50,803 bases of DNA from positions 1-50,803 of the forward strand of contig JABTUM010000006.1 in assembly GCA_015075375.1 (NCBI GenBank). Direction: 5' to 3'. This document shows positions 8,245 to 16,208 of the stretch, one piece after another (position 1 is the first letter of the stretch; each line of letters starts with the position of its first letter). Source of the DNA: Planctomycetota bacterium (GTDB lineage: Bacteria; Planctomycetota; SZUA-567; H5-PLA8). The position numbers and the translations under genes are program-made. The notes beneath the pieces are model-generated. The model ran no database searches. It saw nothing but the letters and a program-made list of their open reading frames with translations, and was not told where the DNA came from.

Positions 8245-10032
8245 ATGGCCATTTTGCTCCAGCTTCAGGAAGGCTTGAAGTGCTACGGCGAACGCGTGCT
8301 CATTGATCACGCGTCCTGTGCGCTCACCGACGACCGAAAAGTAGGCCTCATCGGCCGCAACGGCGCGGGCAAGTCCACGCTCTGCCGCGTCCTGCTCGGC
8401 GAAGAAGAGATCGATTCCGGCATCGTCGTCCGCAGCCCGCAATTGCGCTTGGGCTACCTGCGCCAGCACGATCCGTTTTTGGAAGGCGAAACCGTCCTGC
8501 AGTTCCTGGTCCGCGACAGCGGGCAGCCCGAATGGAAGTGCGGCGAAGTCGCCGGCCGCTTCGAGATCAAAAACGATTACCTCAACGGGCCCGTCCGCGC
8601 GCTATCCGGCGGCTGGCAAACCCGTGTTAAGCTCGCCGCCCTGCTGCTTCACGATCCAAACCTGCTCGTCCTCGACGAACCGACCAACTTCCTCGACCTG
8701 CGCACCCAGATCCTGCTGGAGCACTTCCTCAAGAGCTTCAAAGGCGGAGCGCTGATCGTCAGCCACGACCGCACCTTCCTGAACGATACCTGCGACGATA
8801 CGCTCTCCCTTTCGCGCGGCGAACTGACCCTCTACCCCGGCAAGGTCGATGCCTTTCTCGCTTACGAGGCCGAACGCCGGGCCCAGGACGAACGGACCAA
8901 CGCCGCGACCCAGTCCAAACGCCGCCAGCTCGAACGCTTCATCGCCAAGAACCGCGCCGGAGCCAACACCGCCAGCCAGGCCCGCAGCAAAGCCAAACAG
9001 CTCGAACGCCTCGAACTGATCGAAATCGACGCCGACGAGGCCACCGCGCGCATCCGCGTCCCGCGCGTCGAACCGCGCTACGGCAACGCGCTGCGCTGCC
9101 ACAATCTGGCCATGGGCTATCCCGGCCGCACCATCGCCCAGGACATCACCCTCGACATCGAACACGGTCAGCGCGCCGTCATCGTCGGCGACAACGGGCA
9201 GGGCAAGACCACGTTCCTGCGCACCGTCGTCGGCTCGCTGCCGCCCCTCTCGGGCAACGTCAAATGGGGCCACGGCTGCGACGTCGGCGTCTACGCGCAG
9301 CACGTCTACACCTCGCTGCCCGAAGACCAGACCGTCGAAGAGTACCTCCTCGCCTGCACCGCCGGCGAATGTACGCTTCAAGAAGTCCTCAACGTGGCCG
9401 GCGGTTTCCTCTTCCGCGGCACCGACATCAAGAAGCCCGTCCGGGTCCTCAGCGGCGGCGAACGCGCCCGCGCCTGCCTCGCCGGGCTTCTGCTGGGCCG
9501 CTTCAACGTTCTGGTTCTCGACGAACCCGGTAACCACTTGGACGTCGAGACCGTCGAGGCCTTCGCCCAGGCCCTCTTGACCTACAAAGGCACCCTCATC
9601 TTCACCAGCCACGACCGCCACTTCGTCGAGCGCGTCGCCACCTCGGTGATCGAAGTCCGCGACAGCCGCGTCGTCAATTACCCCGGAGCGTACGATTCGT
9701 ACCTGTATCGCATCGAGCAGGAAGTCGAAGCCGGCGAGCGCGAACGCAACCAGGGCGGCAAAGGCAAGCCCGGCCCCGCGCGCGCCCAGGAAACCAAAGA
9801 AGAACGGACCGCGCGCAACCGCCGCGAATTCGAACTCCGCAACGAATCCCGCTCCCTGGAGCGTAAAATCGAGAAGTACGGCGCGCGCAAAAAAGAAATC
9901 GAAGCCCAGCTCCAGGAAATTTCCGACTCCAAGGAAATGCTGGCCCTCCAAGCCGAACTCGAGAAAGCCTCGGGCATCCTCGACACCTCCGAGGCCCGCT
10001 GGCTCGAGATTCAAGAAGAACTCGGCGCCTGA
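8245..10032 (+). CDS. ABC-F family ATPase (Uup/YjjK-like)
   Basis: A 595-aa soluble protein with two ABC ATPase domains and no membrane segments, the ABC-F plan; such proteins act on the ribosome E site in translation quality control or antibiotic protection. Domain 1 has Walker A GRNGAGKS (37-44), signature LSGGW (120-124) and LDEPTNFLD (143-151). Residues about 205-265 form the charged helical linker expected to reach toward the P-site tRNA. Domain 2 has GDNGQGKT (315-322), LSGGE (402-406) and LDEPGNHLD (425-433), where Gly replaces the usual Thr of DEPTNH. A C-terminal coiled coil spans about 490-595. The ATG at 8245 is chosen because the first beta strand follows at once; a GTG at 8179 would overlap the leader ORF. 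Confidence 0.93.
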   Translation: MAILLQLQEGLKCYGERVLIDHASCALTDDRKVGLIGRNGAGKSTLCRVLLGEEEIDSGIVVRSPQLRLGYLRQHDPFLEGETVLQFLVRDSGQPEWKCGEVAGRFEIKNDYLNGPVRALSGGWQTRVKLAALLLHDPNLLVLDEPTNFLDLRTQILLEHFLKSFKGGALIVSHDRTFLNDTCDDTLSLSRGELTLYPGKVDAFLAYEAERRAQDERTNAATQSKRRQLERFIAKNRAGANTASQARSKAKQLERLELIEIDADEATARIRVPRVEPRYGNALRCHNLAMGYPGRTIAQDITLDIEHGQRAVIVGDNGQGKTTFLRTVVGSLPPLSGNVKWGHGCDVGVYAQHVYTSLPEDQTVEEYLLACTAGECTLQEVLNVAGGFLFRGTDIKKPVRVLSGGERARACLAGLLLGRFNVLVLDEPGNHLDVETVEAFAQALLTYKGTLIFTSHDRHFVERVATSVIEVRDSRVVNYPGAYDSYLYRIEQEVEAGERERNQGGKGKPGPARAQETKEERTARNRREFELRNESRSLERKIEKYGARKKEIEAQLQEISDSKEMLALQAELEKASGILDTSEARWLEIQEELGA

Positions 10033-10053
10033 CCGCCGCTTGCCGCGGGTATC

Positions 10054-10070
10054 GCGGGCGTCCCGCCCGC
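10054..10070. repeat. Palindromic intergenic repeat (GCGGGCG-tcc-CGCCCGC)
   Basis: A perfect 7-bp inverted repeat with a 3-base spacer, preceded by GGTATC. The same design recurs at 30198-30214 and, as GCCGGCG-tcc-CGCCGGC, at 30341-30357. Both intergenic regions also carry similar 'gttgccctgttt / gtttgccctttgtagtttgccgttt' tracts (10093-10150; 30369-30410), so these are dispersed, probably mobile or mobilised, repeat units. Confidence 0.7.
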
Positions 10071-10180
10071 AGCCGTAGCCCTGTCCTGCCCGGCCGTTGC
10101 CCTGTTTGTCCTATGCAGATTGTGGGGTTCTTGCCGTTTGCAGTTTGCCCTTCTCCGCCTCCGTCAGGTACTGTCCCCCC

Positions 10181-10615
10181 ATGGCCGACCTGCGCGACCT
10201 TCAACTCTCCGGCAGCCGCGTGCTGCCCGCTCGATGGCTCTCCATCCGCTTCGCCCGCTCCGGCGGACCCGGTGGGCAGAACGTCAACAAAGTATCGAGC
10301 AAAGCCGACCTGCGCCTCGATCTGGCCGCGGCCGCCGCGCACTTCTCGCCCGAAGAACTGGAACGGATCCGCGAGCAACTCGCCCCGCGCATCGACGCCG
10401 AGGGCCAGTTGCAGGTAGTCAGCAGCGAACACCGCGAGCAGGCGCGCAACGTCGCCGCGGCGCTTGCGCGCATGGAGGCGCTCTTGCGCGGGGCGCTCAA
10501 GCGTCCCAAAGTCCGCCGCGCCACCAAGCCCAGCCGCGGCAGCAAAGAACGCCGCCTGGAGGCCAAGAAGCACCGCAGCCAGGTCAAACAATGGCGCGGC
10601 CGCCCTGCCGACTGA
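10181..10615 (+). CDS. arfB: Alternative ribosome-rescue factor / peptidyl-tRNA hydrolase
   Basis: A 144-aa release-factor-like protein that hydrolyses peptidyl-tRNA on stalled ribosomes. The catalytic loop GGPGGQNVNKV has GGQ at residues 31-33, with the expected preceding SIRFARS. Residues 110-144 form the basic tail rich in K and R (PKVRRATKPSRGSKERRLEAKK) that ArfB/ICT1 proteins insert into the empty mRNA channel. Length agrees with ArfB (about 140 aa) and is too short for RF1/RF2. The ATG at 10181 directly precedes the conserved start; no good ribosome site is visible. It follows the ABC-F gene, another ribosome-linked factor, with a 148-base repeat-bearing gap. Confidence 0.94.
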   Translation: MADLRDLQLSGSRVLPARWLSIRFARSGGPGGQNVNKVSSKADLRLDLAAAAAHFSPEELERIREQLAPRIDAEGQLQVVSSEHREQARNVAAALARMEALLRGALKRPKVRRATKPSRGSKERRLEAKKHRSQVKQWRGRPAD

Positions 10616-10832
10616 CCCAAGTGGAAAAATTGCACAAGAGCTTCGCATCCGCTGCGGGTTCTGAGCCGTCTAATCGAAGGAGTGCGGGGAAGCGTCTGCT
10701 ACCTCATTTGTAAATAGCTGGAATTAAAGAGGTTAGGTGCGGAATGCAGTCTGACGGGCGGTTCTTGCGTCATAGCTTGTACCGGTAATCCGTCCGTGTG
10801 CGGACCTGATAAGGTGGGGATACCGAGCGATC

Positions 10833-12083
10833 ATGCGGAAGCACATAGGGTGGTTGGGAATCGCGGCGTTCACCCTGGCCGGGGTCGGCGCGTGGGCGGC
10901 CAGCGAGGCCGAGACGCTGAAGAACGAAGCGGTGGCCGTACTTAAGAAGGGCAGCGGGCTTTCCTTGGACCCCAAGGAATACGCCGAATGCGTGGTCAAG
11001 CTCGAGCGCGCCATCGACGCCCTCGATTCGTCCGGGCAGTCCGAAAGCGAACTGGCCCAGGAATGCAACTCGGCGCTGTACTGGGCGCGTAAGTTTGCCA
11101 CCATCGAGATCATCGACCAGATTCGCAAAGAGCGCGGGGTTAAGCCGGTGGGCGCCGCGCCCGCGACCCCCGCCACGCCGCCCAAGAAGCCCGATCCGCC
11201 CGAAGAAGCCGCGCCGGCAATGCCCGGCGGCGGGCCCGACGCCGAAAAGCTGGCCGACGCCAAAGCCAAATTCGATGCCGCTCAACGCTACGCGCAGAGC
11301 AACACCAACGACGATTACGCGATCGCCTTGCGCTGGTTCCAGGTCGCCGAACAGGCCGGCGGAACGGATTATTCGCTTAAGGCGCTCGCCTTTGCCCGTG
11401 AAGCGCAGCTTCGTTACGCGCAGAAGCAGAAACCCAAGTCCGGCGATCCCATCGACGGGGATCCCATCGGCACCGACGCCAAAACCCCCGCCCCGCCCCC
11501 GCCGGGTTCGCCTCTCGAACAGGGTTCGGCGCTGCTGGCTCAGGGCAAGCACGAGGACGCGATCAAGATTCTGGCCGCCGCGGGCGTCGGCAGCACCGAC
11601 CCCGAACTGCTGCGCAAGCTGGGCCAAGCCTATTTCACCCGCGCGCAGCAGCTCAAAGACGAACTGATGCCGCAATACGATAAACTCGGCGCCGAATGGA
11701 AGACCGCCGTCAAGAACGCCACGCGGATCACGCGCACCTCGCGCGGCGTCCCGATCCGGCGCTTCGACGCCAACAACCCCGAAGTGCTCCGCGTCGGCAA
11801 GGAAATCCAGACGCTCAACCAGAACAGCGCCAAGGCGCTGCAGTACTACGACCGCGCCGCCGAGTCCTACAAGCGCGTGCTTAACGCCAGCAAAGACAAG
11901 AAAGATTTCGAAGCCGCCGCCCACGTGGGCCTCTGCTACAGCGTCCGCGGCGACTTCAACGCGCGCATGACCGGCCGCCGCCACCTCGCCGCCTTCCTCG
12001 AGGACTACAAGCCCGCGAACGACCTCGAGCGCACGCTCTACGAGTTCTGCAAAACCGAGATCGCGCGCATCAACGGGCGGTAG
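10833..12083 (+). CDS. Secreted TPR-like repeat protein, function unknown
   Basis: A 416-aa exported protein. Residues 1-22 (MRKHIGWLGIAAFTLAGVG..) form a signal peptide with an AWA-type cleavage site. The rest is helical, with TPR-like pairs (for example around GSALLAQGKHEDAIKILAAAGV and SAKALQYYDRAAESYKRVL), broken by two Pro/Ala-rich linkers (about residues 110-135 and 220-230). No catalytic motif is visible. It could be a scaffold in the envelope. It is preceded by a 217-base spacer with no recognisable gene, and followed within 16 bases by the terminator of the convergent ferritin-like gene, which may stop both transcripts. Confidence 0.75.
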   Translation: MRKHIGWLGIAAFTLAGVGAWAASEAETLKNEAVAVLKKGSGLSLDPKEYAECVVKLERAIDALDSSGQSESELAQECNSALYWARKFATIEIIDQIRKERGVKPVGAAPATPATPPKKPDPPEEAAPAMPGGGPDAEKLADAKAKFDAAQRYAQSNTNDDYAIALRWFQVAEQAGGTDYSLKALAFAREAQLRYAQKQKPKSGDPIDGDPIGTDAKTPAPPPPGSPLEQGSALLAQGKHEDAIKILAAAGVGSTDPELLRKLGQAYFTRAQQLKDELMPQYDKLGAEWKTAVKNATRITRTSRGVPIRRFDANNPEVLRVGKEIQTLNQNSAKALQYYDRAAESYKRVLNASKDKKDFEAAAHVGLCYSVRGDFNARMTGRRHLAAFLEDYKPANDLERTLYEFCKTEIARINGR

Positions 12084-12098
12084 CGCTTTCCGAGAACC

Positions 12099-12128
12099 AA
12101 AAAAAAGCGCGCCTCTTGCGAGGCGCGC
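12099..12128 (-). terminator. Rho-independent terminator of the ferritin-like gene
   Basis: GCGCGCCTC (12107-12115) pairs perfectly with GAGGCGCGC (12120-12128) around TTGC. Eight A residues at 12099-12106 become a T run when read on the minus strand, placing a classic terminator 31 bases beyond the ferritin-like stop. It also sits just after the plus-strand TPR gene. Confidence 0.9.
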
Positions 12129-12159
12129 CGATGGGCTGCGGTTTGCGGCTCCGAACGGC

Positions 12160-12648
12160 TCAGGACTTCTTGTATTCCTTCAGGAAACCCTTGAACTCGC
12201 GGCGGTGCGCCTCTTCGTTCTCCAGCAGCGTGATGACCATGTCCTGCGTCGCGTAGTCGAAGCCGTCGCAGAGCCGGATCAGCTTGTTGTACTGCTCGAT
12301 CGCGCTGTTCTCGGCCTCGATCACGCCTTCGATCACCGCCACCACGTCGGTCGTGTCCTTCGGCGTCTGCAGGTATTTCTGCGAAGCCTTGAAGTCGTAG
12401 CTGCCCGGGACGATCCCGCCCAGCACGTTCACGCGCCGGGCCAGCGTCGTCGCGTGCCCGATCTCCGCCGCGATATCCGCCTGCAGCGCCTTCTTGATCT
12501 CTTCCGCGCGGATCCCGTCCAGGTTGATCGAGTTCGCGATGTAGTTCTGTACCGTCTCCATCTCCATCCAGTACGCCACGATCAGCTCTTCGATGATCTT
12601 CCGCGTCTTCTTGTCCACTTTTTCCTTGGTCCGGACTTTGTCGCCCAT
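12160..12648 (-). CDS. Ferritin-like / bacterioferritin-type protein
   Basis: A 162-aa four-helix-bundle protein. Iron-type ligands are placed as in ferritin-like domains: Glu31 in the first helix (WMEMETVQNY), EIGH (Glu62, His65), Glu111/Glu114 in the third helix (GVIEAENSAIEQYNK) and ENEEAH (Glu145, His148). The ATG at 12648 is preceded by GGAG at 8 bases. Such proteins store iron or detoxify peroxide; a rubrerythrin-like rubredoxin domain is absent. It has its own terminator and is transcribed alone, 210 bases downstream of the HAD gene. Confidence 0.88.
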   Translation of the reverse strand: MGDKVRTKEKVDKKTRKIIEELIVAYWMEMETVQNYIANSINLDGIRAEEIKKALQADIAAEIGHATTLARRVNVLGGIVPGSYDFKASQKYLQTPKDTTDVVAVIEGVIEAENSAIEQYNKLIRLCDGFDYATQDMVITLLENEEAHRREFKGFLKEYKKS

Positions 12649-12858
12649 GCTTCGCTCCTCGTTTGGGTTGAATGGGGCACGGCTTCGAATCGATCGCGGC
12701 CGCCGGCGCCGCCATCGCACGGAAAGAGTATTCGTGCAGCGCCCGATAGTGTCAAGCACGGCAGGCACGATGCGCGTATTTAGCGGCCGATTTCGCACCG
12801 GATGGAGAGCCGGTTTCACCTAACGCCGCGCGGACGGGCGCTTTTTGAACTTCGATTG

Positions 12859-13599
12859 CTACTTCGGGTCGTCCAGCAGCGGCGGAAGCTCCGCGAGTTC
12901 CGCGATCGTGAACCGCGGCCGGTGCGCCGATTCCGGCGCCGGCTTGTTCGTGCGCTTGATCCAGACGGCGTCGATCCCCAGCGGCCCCGCGCCTTCCACG
13001 TCGGCATGGTACAGATCGCCCACGTGAAGCACCTCCGCCGGTTGCACGCCCAATCCGTTCAAGCCGTGTTTGAAGATCCCCGCGTCCGGCTTCGAACTTT
13101 GCACCACCGAACTGTCCGCGATCAGCTCGAAATAACCCGTCAGACCCATGTAGGTCATCCGCCGCAGCAGACGCCCGTCGTTGTTCGAGATCACCGCCAG
13201 CCGGTACCCGCGCGCCTTCAAGGCCTCCAGCGTCGGGACGCAATCGGGATACGCGACGCGCGAACGGTCCGAGATATCCCGAAACGCCTCTGCGAACTCC
13301 GCCGCGTGCCGTTTGATATCCTTCTCCCGCGCCCGCAGCGCCGTCAGCAGCCCCCGCGCCCACGCCGTATACACGCGCTCGTACGCCTCGACCGAATCTT
13401 CCTCCACCGGCCAGCCCGCCTGTTGGTTGCTCGCTTCGTGCAGCTTCAACAGCTCCGCGTCTTCCTTCGGCAGCTTCAGGTCGAACGCTTCCGCGAAGCG
13501 CTCTTCGTACGTCTGCCGCAAGCGGCGCGCCAGCGGCACCGGGCTGACCGGCGCCAGCGTGTCCCCGAAGTCGAAGAAGATCGCGCGGTAGCGTTTCAT
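12859..13599 (-). CDS. HAD-superfamily hydrolase
   Basis: A 246-aa phosphatase-type protein. Motif I is FFDFGDTLAP with the nucleophile Asp10 and Asp13, motif II is ISNND, motif III the Lys of SSKPD, and motif IV GDLYHAD. An alpha-helical cap lies between motif I and II (about 20-110), the HAD-IA layout. Substrate is unknown; phosphoglycolate, 2-haloacid or nucleotide-type substrates are all possible. Its ATG overlaps the TGA of the upstream Coa1-like gene by four bases (ATGA), so translation is probably coupled. Confidence 0.88.
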   Translation of the reverse strand: MKRYRAIFFDFGDTLAPVSPVPLARRLRQTYEERFAEAFDLKLPKEDAELLKLHEASNQQAGWPVEEDSVEAYERVYTAWARGLLTALRAREKDIKRHAAEFAEAFRDISDRSRVAYPDCVPTLEALKARGYRLAVISNNDGRLLRRMTYMGLTGYFELIADSSVVQSSKPDAGIFKHGLNGLGVQPAEVLHVGDLYHADVEGAGPLGIDAVWIKRTNKPAPESAHRPRFTIAELAELPPLLDDPK

Positions 13600-14099
13600 T
13601 TCGGTCCCCCCGAAGGCTTCGCCTCAGGGGCTTCCGCCGGCAACTCCGGCGGCGCGCCCATCCCCGGAGCCGTGGTGGGCGGCGGCCCCCCCACCAGCCA
13701 TAACGTGCCCGAACCGTCGTCCGGATCGACGCGCAGTTCGTCCAGCGTCCACACCCCCGCGGCTTTCGTCGCGCGCAGCGAGACCTGCGCCGTACCTTTC
13801 GTGCCCGTGACCTTGAAGTTCAGCGCCGCCGTGCCCGCATCGTTCGTCAGATTGATGTTGCCGCCCACGACGAAGCCGTCCGTCAGCGGAGCCCCCAGTT
13901 TGGCCCGCACCAGCGGATCGGCCTTCACCTGCTTCAAAGCCATCTGGTACGCGCCCGACGAGCGCATCGAATAGAAGACCGCGCCCACGATCCCCACGCA
14001 GCCGCCCAGCCCCAGCAGCAACGCCACCCCGCAACCCACCGGCAGCAGCCACCCGTGCCGCGCGAAGATCCCCGGTTGAATCGGACGGCTCTCGACCAT
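13596..14099 (-). CDS. Coa1-like / DUF1783-type membrane protein
   Basis: A 167-aa protein with one membrane segment (residues about 18-45, WLLPVGCGVALLLGLGGCVG..). The soluble part contains YQMALKQVKADPLVRAKLGAPL followed by beta-rich GNINLTNDAGTAALNFKVTGTKGTAQV, the pattern of cytochrome-oxidase-assembly factor Coa1-related bacterial proteins. The C-terminus is a Pro/Ala-rich tail. The ATG at 14099 has AAAGG 7 bases upstream. Members are often of unknown role in bacteria, so a respiratory role is not claimed. It is divergent from the rep-like gene across 111 bases and is translationally coupled to the HAD gene. Confidence 0.78.
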   Translation of the reverse strand: MVESRPIQPGIFARHGWLLPVGCGVALLLGLGGCVGIVGAVFYSMRSSGAYQMALKQVKADPLVRAKLGAPLTDGFVVGGNINLTNDAGTAALNFKVTGTKGTAQVSLRATKAAGVWTLDELRVDPDDGSGTLWLVGGPPPTTAPGMGAPPELPAEAPEAKPSGGPK

Positions 14100-14172
14100 G
14101 CTCGACCTTTCGATGCAGAAGCGCTCCTTGCCAGCGTATCCGCTCGACCGTCCGCCACCAGCAAAGCGCCCG

Positions 14173-14212
14173 TTGCTCTGGTCCCCCCCTGCGCTTATAA
14201 CACTGCTGTTAT
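14173..14212 (+). promoter_or_regulatory. Promoter and overlapping palindromic operator of the rep-like gene
   Basis: TTGCTC (14173-14178) and TATAAC (14196-14201) are separated by exactly 17 bases, a good sigma70-type pair. Transcription would start about 14208, giving a leaderless or nearly leaderless mRNA, in line with no ribosome site before the ATG at 14211. A perfect palindrome ATAACACTGCTGTTAT (14197-14212; 6-bp arms) covers both the -10 box and the start codon, an ideal place for autorepression. Three CTCGACC copies (14091, 14101, 14142) lie just upstream. Confidence 0.6.
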
Positions 14213-15701
14213 GAGCACCGGCGACCCCCTCAGCCCCGATCACGCGCTCTCGCTGATCCACGCCAGCCGCAGCGGCGGCGAGAGTTTCCGGCTGCCTTCC
14301 ACCGCGCTTTTTCTAGGACTTATCCCCGTCTTCAGCGGGCAGGCCCGCCGCGGCGATCTCACCGCTGCGCTGATGGACGAAGGACGCCCGCGCCGCGACC
14401 GGGCCGGACGCGTGCGCAGCACCCAGAACCGCACCTACATCGTGTACAACGGGCGCGAGAGCCAGGCGCGCACCACCGTCTCGCTTTTCGAAGACGATCC
14501 CCAATGGCAGGAAGGCGAACTCTCCGCGCTCATCAAGCGCCAGTTCGGACCCACCGGCTTGAAGCATCTCCTCGGCGTCTTCATCGCCGCCGAAGATCTG
14601 GGTGCCCACGCCGCGCCGGGCGGATTGCCCGGGGGCTTCGTCTTCGACATCAACCGCCATCTCGACATTCTCGGCTACAAGCGCTCCAACCGCGTCAACG
14701 GCAAGGCTTACCACACCACCAAACACCTCAGCGAAGCGCGCCAGATCGTCGGCATCCTCTGCGGGCTCACCATCGTTCAGGAAATCCGCCTCGGCACCCG
14801 CCGCGGACAGACCATCAAGGTCCGCCTGCTCCTCGACGAAGCCAGCGCCACCGACTGGGAAGACGTCGTCGTCGACGGAGAACGCCTGCGCGACCGCATC
14901 GAGACCAACGAACGCATTTACCTGCGCATCAATCCGCACCTCTTCAGCATCGCCGCCGAAGGCACCCGCGCGCAGCAGAACTTTTACACCTACCAGCTCA
15001 AGCAGCTTGCCCGCGAGAACGCGCACACGCACGCCCTCACGCTCACCCTCGGCGTGCATCTGCCGATCAAGTTCCGCATGAGCGGCTGTCTGCCGCTGAA
15101 GTACAGCGCGCGAGCCTTCCTGCGCATGGCCGGCATTGCCGAAGACGAATACACCGCCTACGAACAGCTCGAACGCCTCGAGAAGACGATCAAGTACATG
15201 GTCGACAAAGGCTACGTCTCGGCCTTCGAGACCGAACGCTTCCGCTACTCCGCCGGCGTGCCGACCGAAGACGGCGTGCCGCCCAAGGGCCGCCTCATCG
15301 TCAAGCCCAAGGATCCGTCCCACATCGGCGAACCCCTCGACGAAAACTGGATCGTCGAAGCGCCGCATTTCCTCAAAGAACTCCTCGCCAACACGCTCGC
15401 GCGCCGCGCCGAACAGGGCCTGCCCGCGGCCGTGCCGCTCGATTCGCCCGACGCCGAACCGCCTTCGCCCGCCCCGCGCCCCGACGGCAGCCAGCCCAGC
15501 CTTCCGGGCTTCGAACTCGGCGGGCCGCCGCCGCACGAAGGCGAACTGCTCCGCGAAGTCCGCAACAAGCTCGGCCTCAGCCAGGGCCAGCTCGCCAAAA
15601 AACTCAACGTCACCCAAGCCGCCATCAGCATGGCCGAAGCCGGCAAGCGCCCCCACATGGCCCGCCGCCTCTTCGAAGAAGCGCGCCGTCTGAGAGAGTA
15701 A
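14211..15701 (+). CDS. Plasmid replication-initiator-like protein with C-terminal HTH
   Basis: A 496-aa protein. No exact family is recognised, but it has the plan of plasmid Rep proteins. The N-terminal two thirds contain winged-helix-like stretches: LSALIKRQFGPTGLKHLLGV, the FDINRHLDILGYKR / KAYHTTKHLSEARQIVG segment, a long basic central part, and RAFLRMAGIAEDEYTAYEQLERLEKTI. A Pro-rich linker (about 410-445) leads to an XRE/Cro-type HTH at about 448-490 (LREVRNKLGLSQGQLAKKLNVT...). Such an HTH could bind the palindrome over its own promoter. The ATG at 14211 is used because the promoter ends there; an upstream in-frame start at 14055 would overlap the divergent gene. It is followed by hicBA. 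The function is inference supported by context. Confidence 0.7.
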   Translation: MSTGDPLSPDHALSLIHASRSGGESFRLPSTALFLGLIPVFSGQARRGDLTAALMDEGRPRRDRAGRVRSTQNRTYIVYNGRESQARTTVSLFEDDPQWQEGELSALIKRQFGPTGLKHLLGVFIAAEDLGAHAAPGGLPGGFVFDINRHLDILGYKRSNRVNGKAYHTTKHLSEARQIVGILCGLTIVQEIRLGTRRGQTIKVRLLLDEASATDWEDVVVDGERLRDRIETNERIYLRINPHLFSIAAEGTRAQQNFYTYQLKQLARENAHTHALTLTLGVHLPIKFRMSGCLPLKYSARAFLRMAGIAEDEYTAYEQLERLEKTIKYMVDKGYVSAFETERFRYSAGVPTEDGVPPKGRLIVKPKDPSHIGEPLDENWIVEAPHFLKELLANTLARRAEQGLPAAVPLDSPDAEPPSPAPRPDGSQPSLPGFELGGPPPHEGELLREVRNKLGLSQGQLAKKLNVTQAAISMAEAGKRPHMARRLFEEARRLRE

Positions 15702-15760
15702 AGGGCGACAGGGGGACCGCCATGGGATATGCTGTACCTTGGCGATGGGAGAAATGGGCC

Positions 15761-15985
15761 ATGCAGCGTGAATTTACAGCCGTTATACGGAAAAAGCGGG
15801 GCTGGTATGCCGCTTATATCGAAGAGATTCCCGGCGTGAATACGCAAGGCCGTACGCTTAAGGAAGCCCGCGAGAATCTCAAGGATGCGCTGCGTCTTAT
15901 TCTGGAAGTCAATCGTGACTTGGCTCGCAAACAGGCCGGCGGACGGGTCCGGCGCGAACCTCTTGTAGTTAAACTGCCTGCATGA
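15761..15985 (+). CDS. hicB: HicB-family antitoxin
   Basis: A 74-aa protein with the HicB partial RNase-H fold: FTAVIRKKRGWYAAYIEEIPGVNTQGRTLKEARENLKDALRL in order, including the family motif around PGVNTQGxTxxEAxENL. HicB binds and blocks HicA and represses the operon. There is no separate HTH domain at the C-terminus. GGGAG lies 9 bases before the ATG at 15761; an in-frame ATG at 15722 with AGGGGG before it would add 13 residues and cannot be excluded. Its stop overlaps the hicA start. It sits 59 bases after the rep-like gene, so it may be read from the rep promoter, as expected of a plasmid addiction module. Confidence 0.88.
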   Translation: MQREFTAVIRKKRGWYAAYIEEIPGVNTQGRTLKEARENLKDALRLILEVNRDLARKQAGGRVRREPLVVKLPA

Positions 15986-16167
15986 AACGCCGCGACCTGC
16001 TCGCCTTGTTGAGTAAGTACGGATGCAAAACATTGCGGGAAGGCGGAAAGCACTCCATCGTATGGAATCCGCGGACTCGACAGACCAGCGCGATTCCCAG
16101 GCACCGCGAGATCAACGAATTTACGGCTCGGAAAATCTGCCGGGATCTCGGCGTCCCCGAACCATAG
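15982..16167 (+). CDS. hicA: HicA-family mRNA interferase toxin
   Basis: A 61-aa small basic double-stranded-RNA-binding-fold toxin. It has the family order: a short N-terminal helix (RRDLLALLSKYGCKTLR), then GGKHSIVWNP with the catalytic His, and PRHREINEFTARKICRDLGV at the end. HicA cleaves mRNA when HicB is lost. The start ATG overlaps the hicB stop in ATGA, so the two are coupled, with the antitoxin first (the reverse of classic E. coli hicAB, but common in other phyla). Intact and full length. Confidence 0.88.
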   Translation: MKRRDLLALLSKYGCKTLREGGKHSIVWNPRTRQTSAIPRHREINEFTARKICRDLGVPEP

Positions 16168-16208
16168 CGAACCCGCATCAACCTTTCTTCCAATTCAGCC
16201 TCGCCTGG

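Noticed and set aside
8602..10014. 470-aa minus-strand ORF antisense to the ABC-F gene
   Set aside because: Shadow frame; no recognisable motif and no ribosome site.
14055..14210. Longer start for the rep-like gene
   Set aside because: The extension would overlap the divergent Coa1-like gene start and the promoter; the ATG at 14211 sits at the predicted transcript start.
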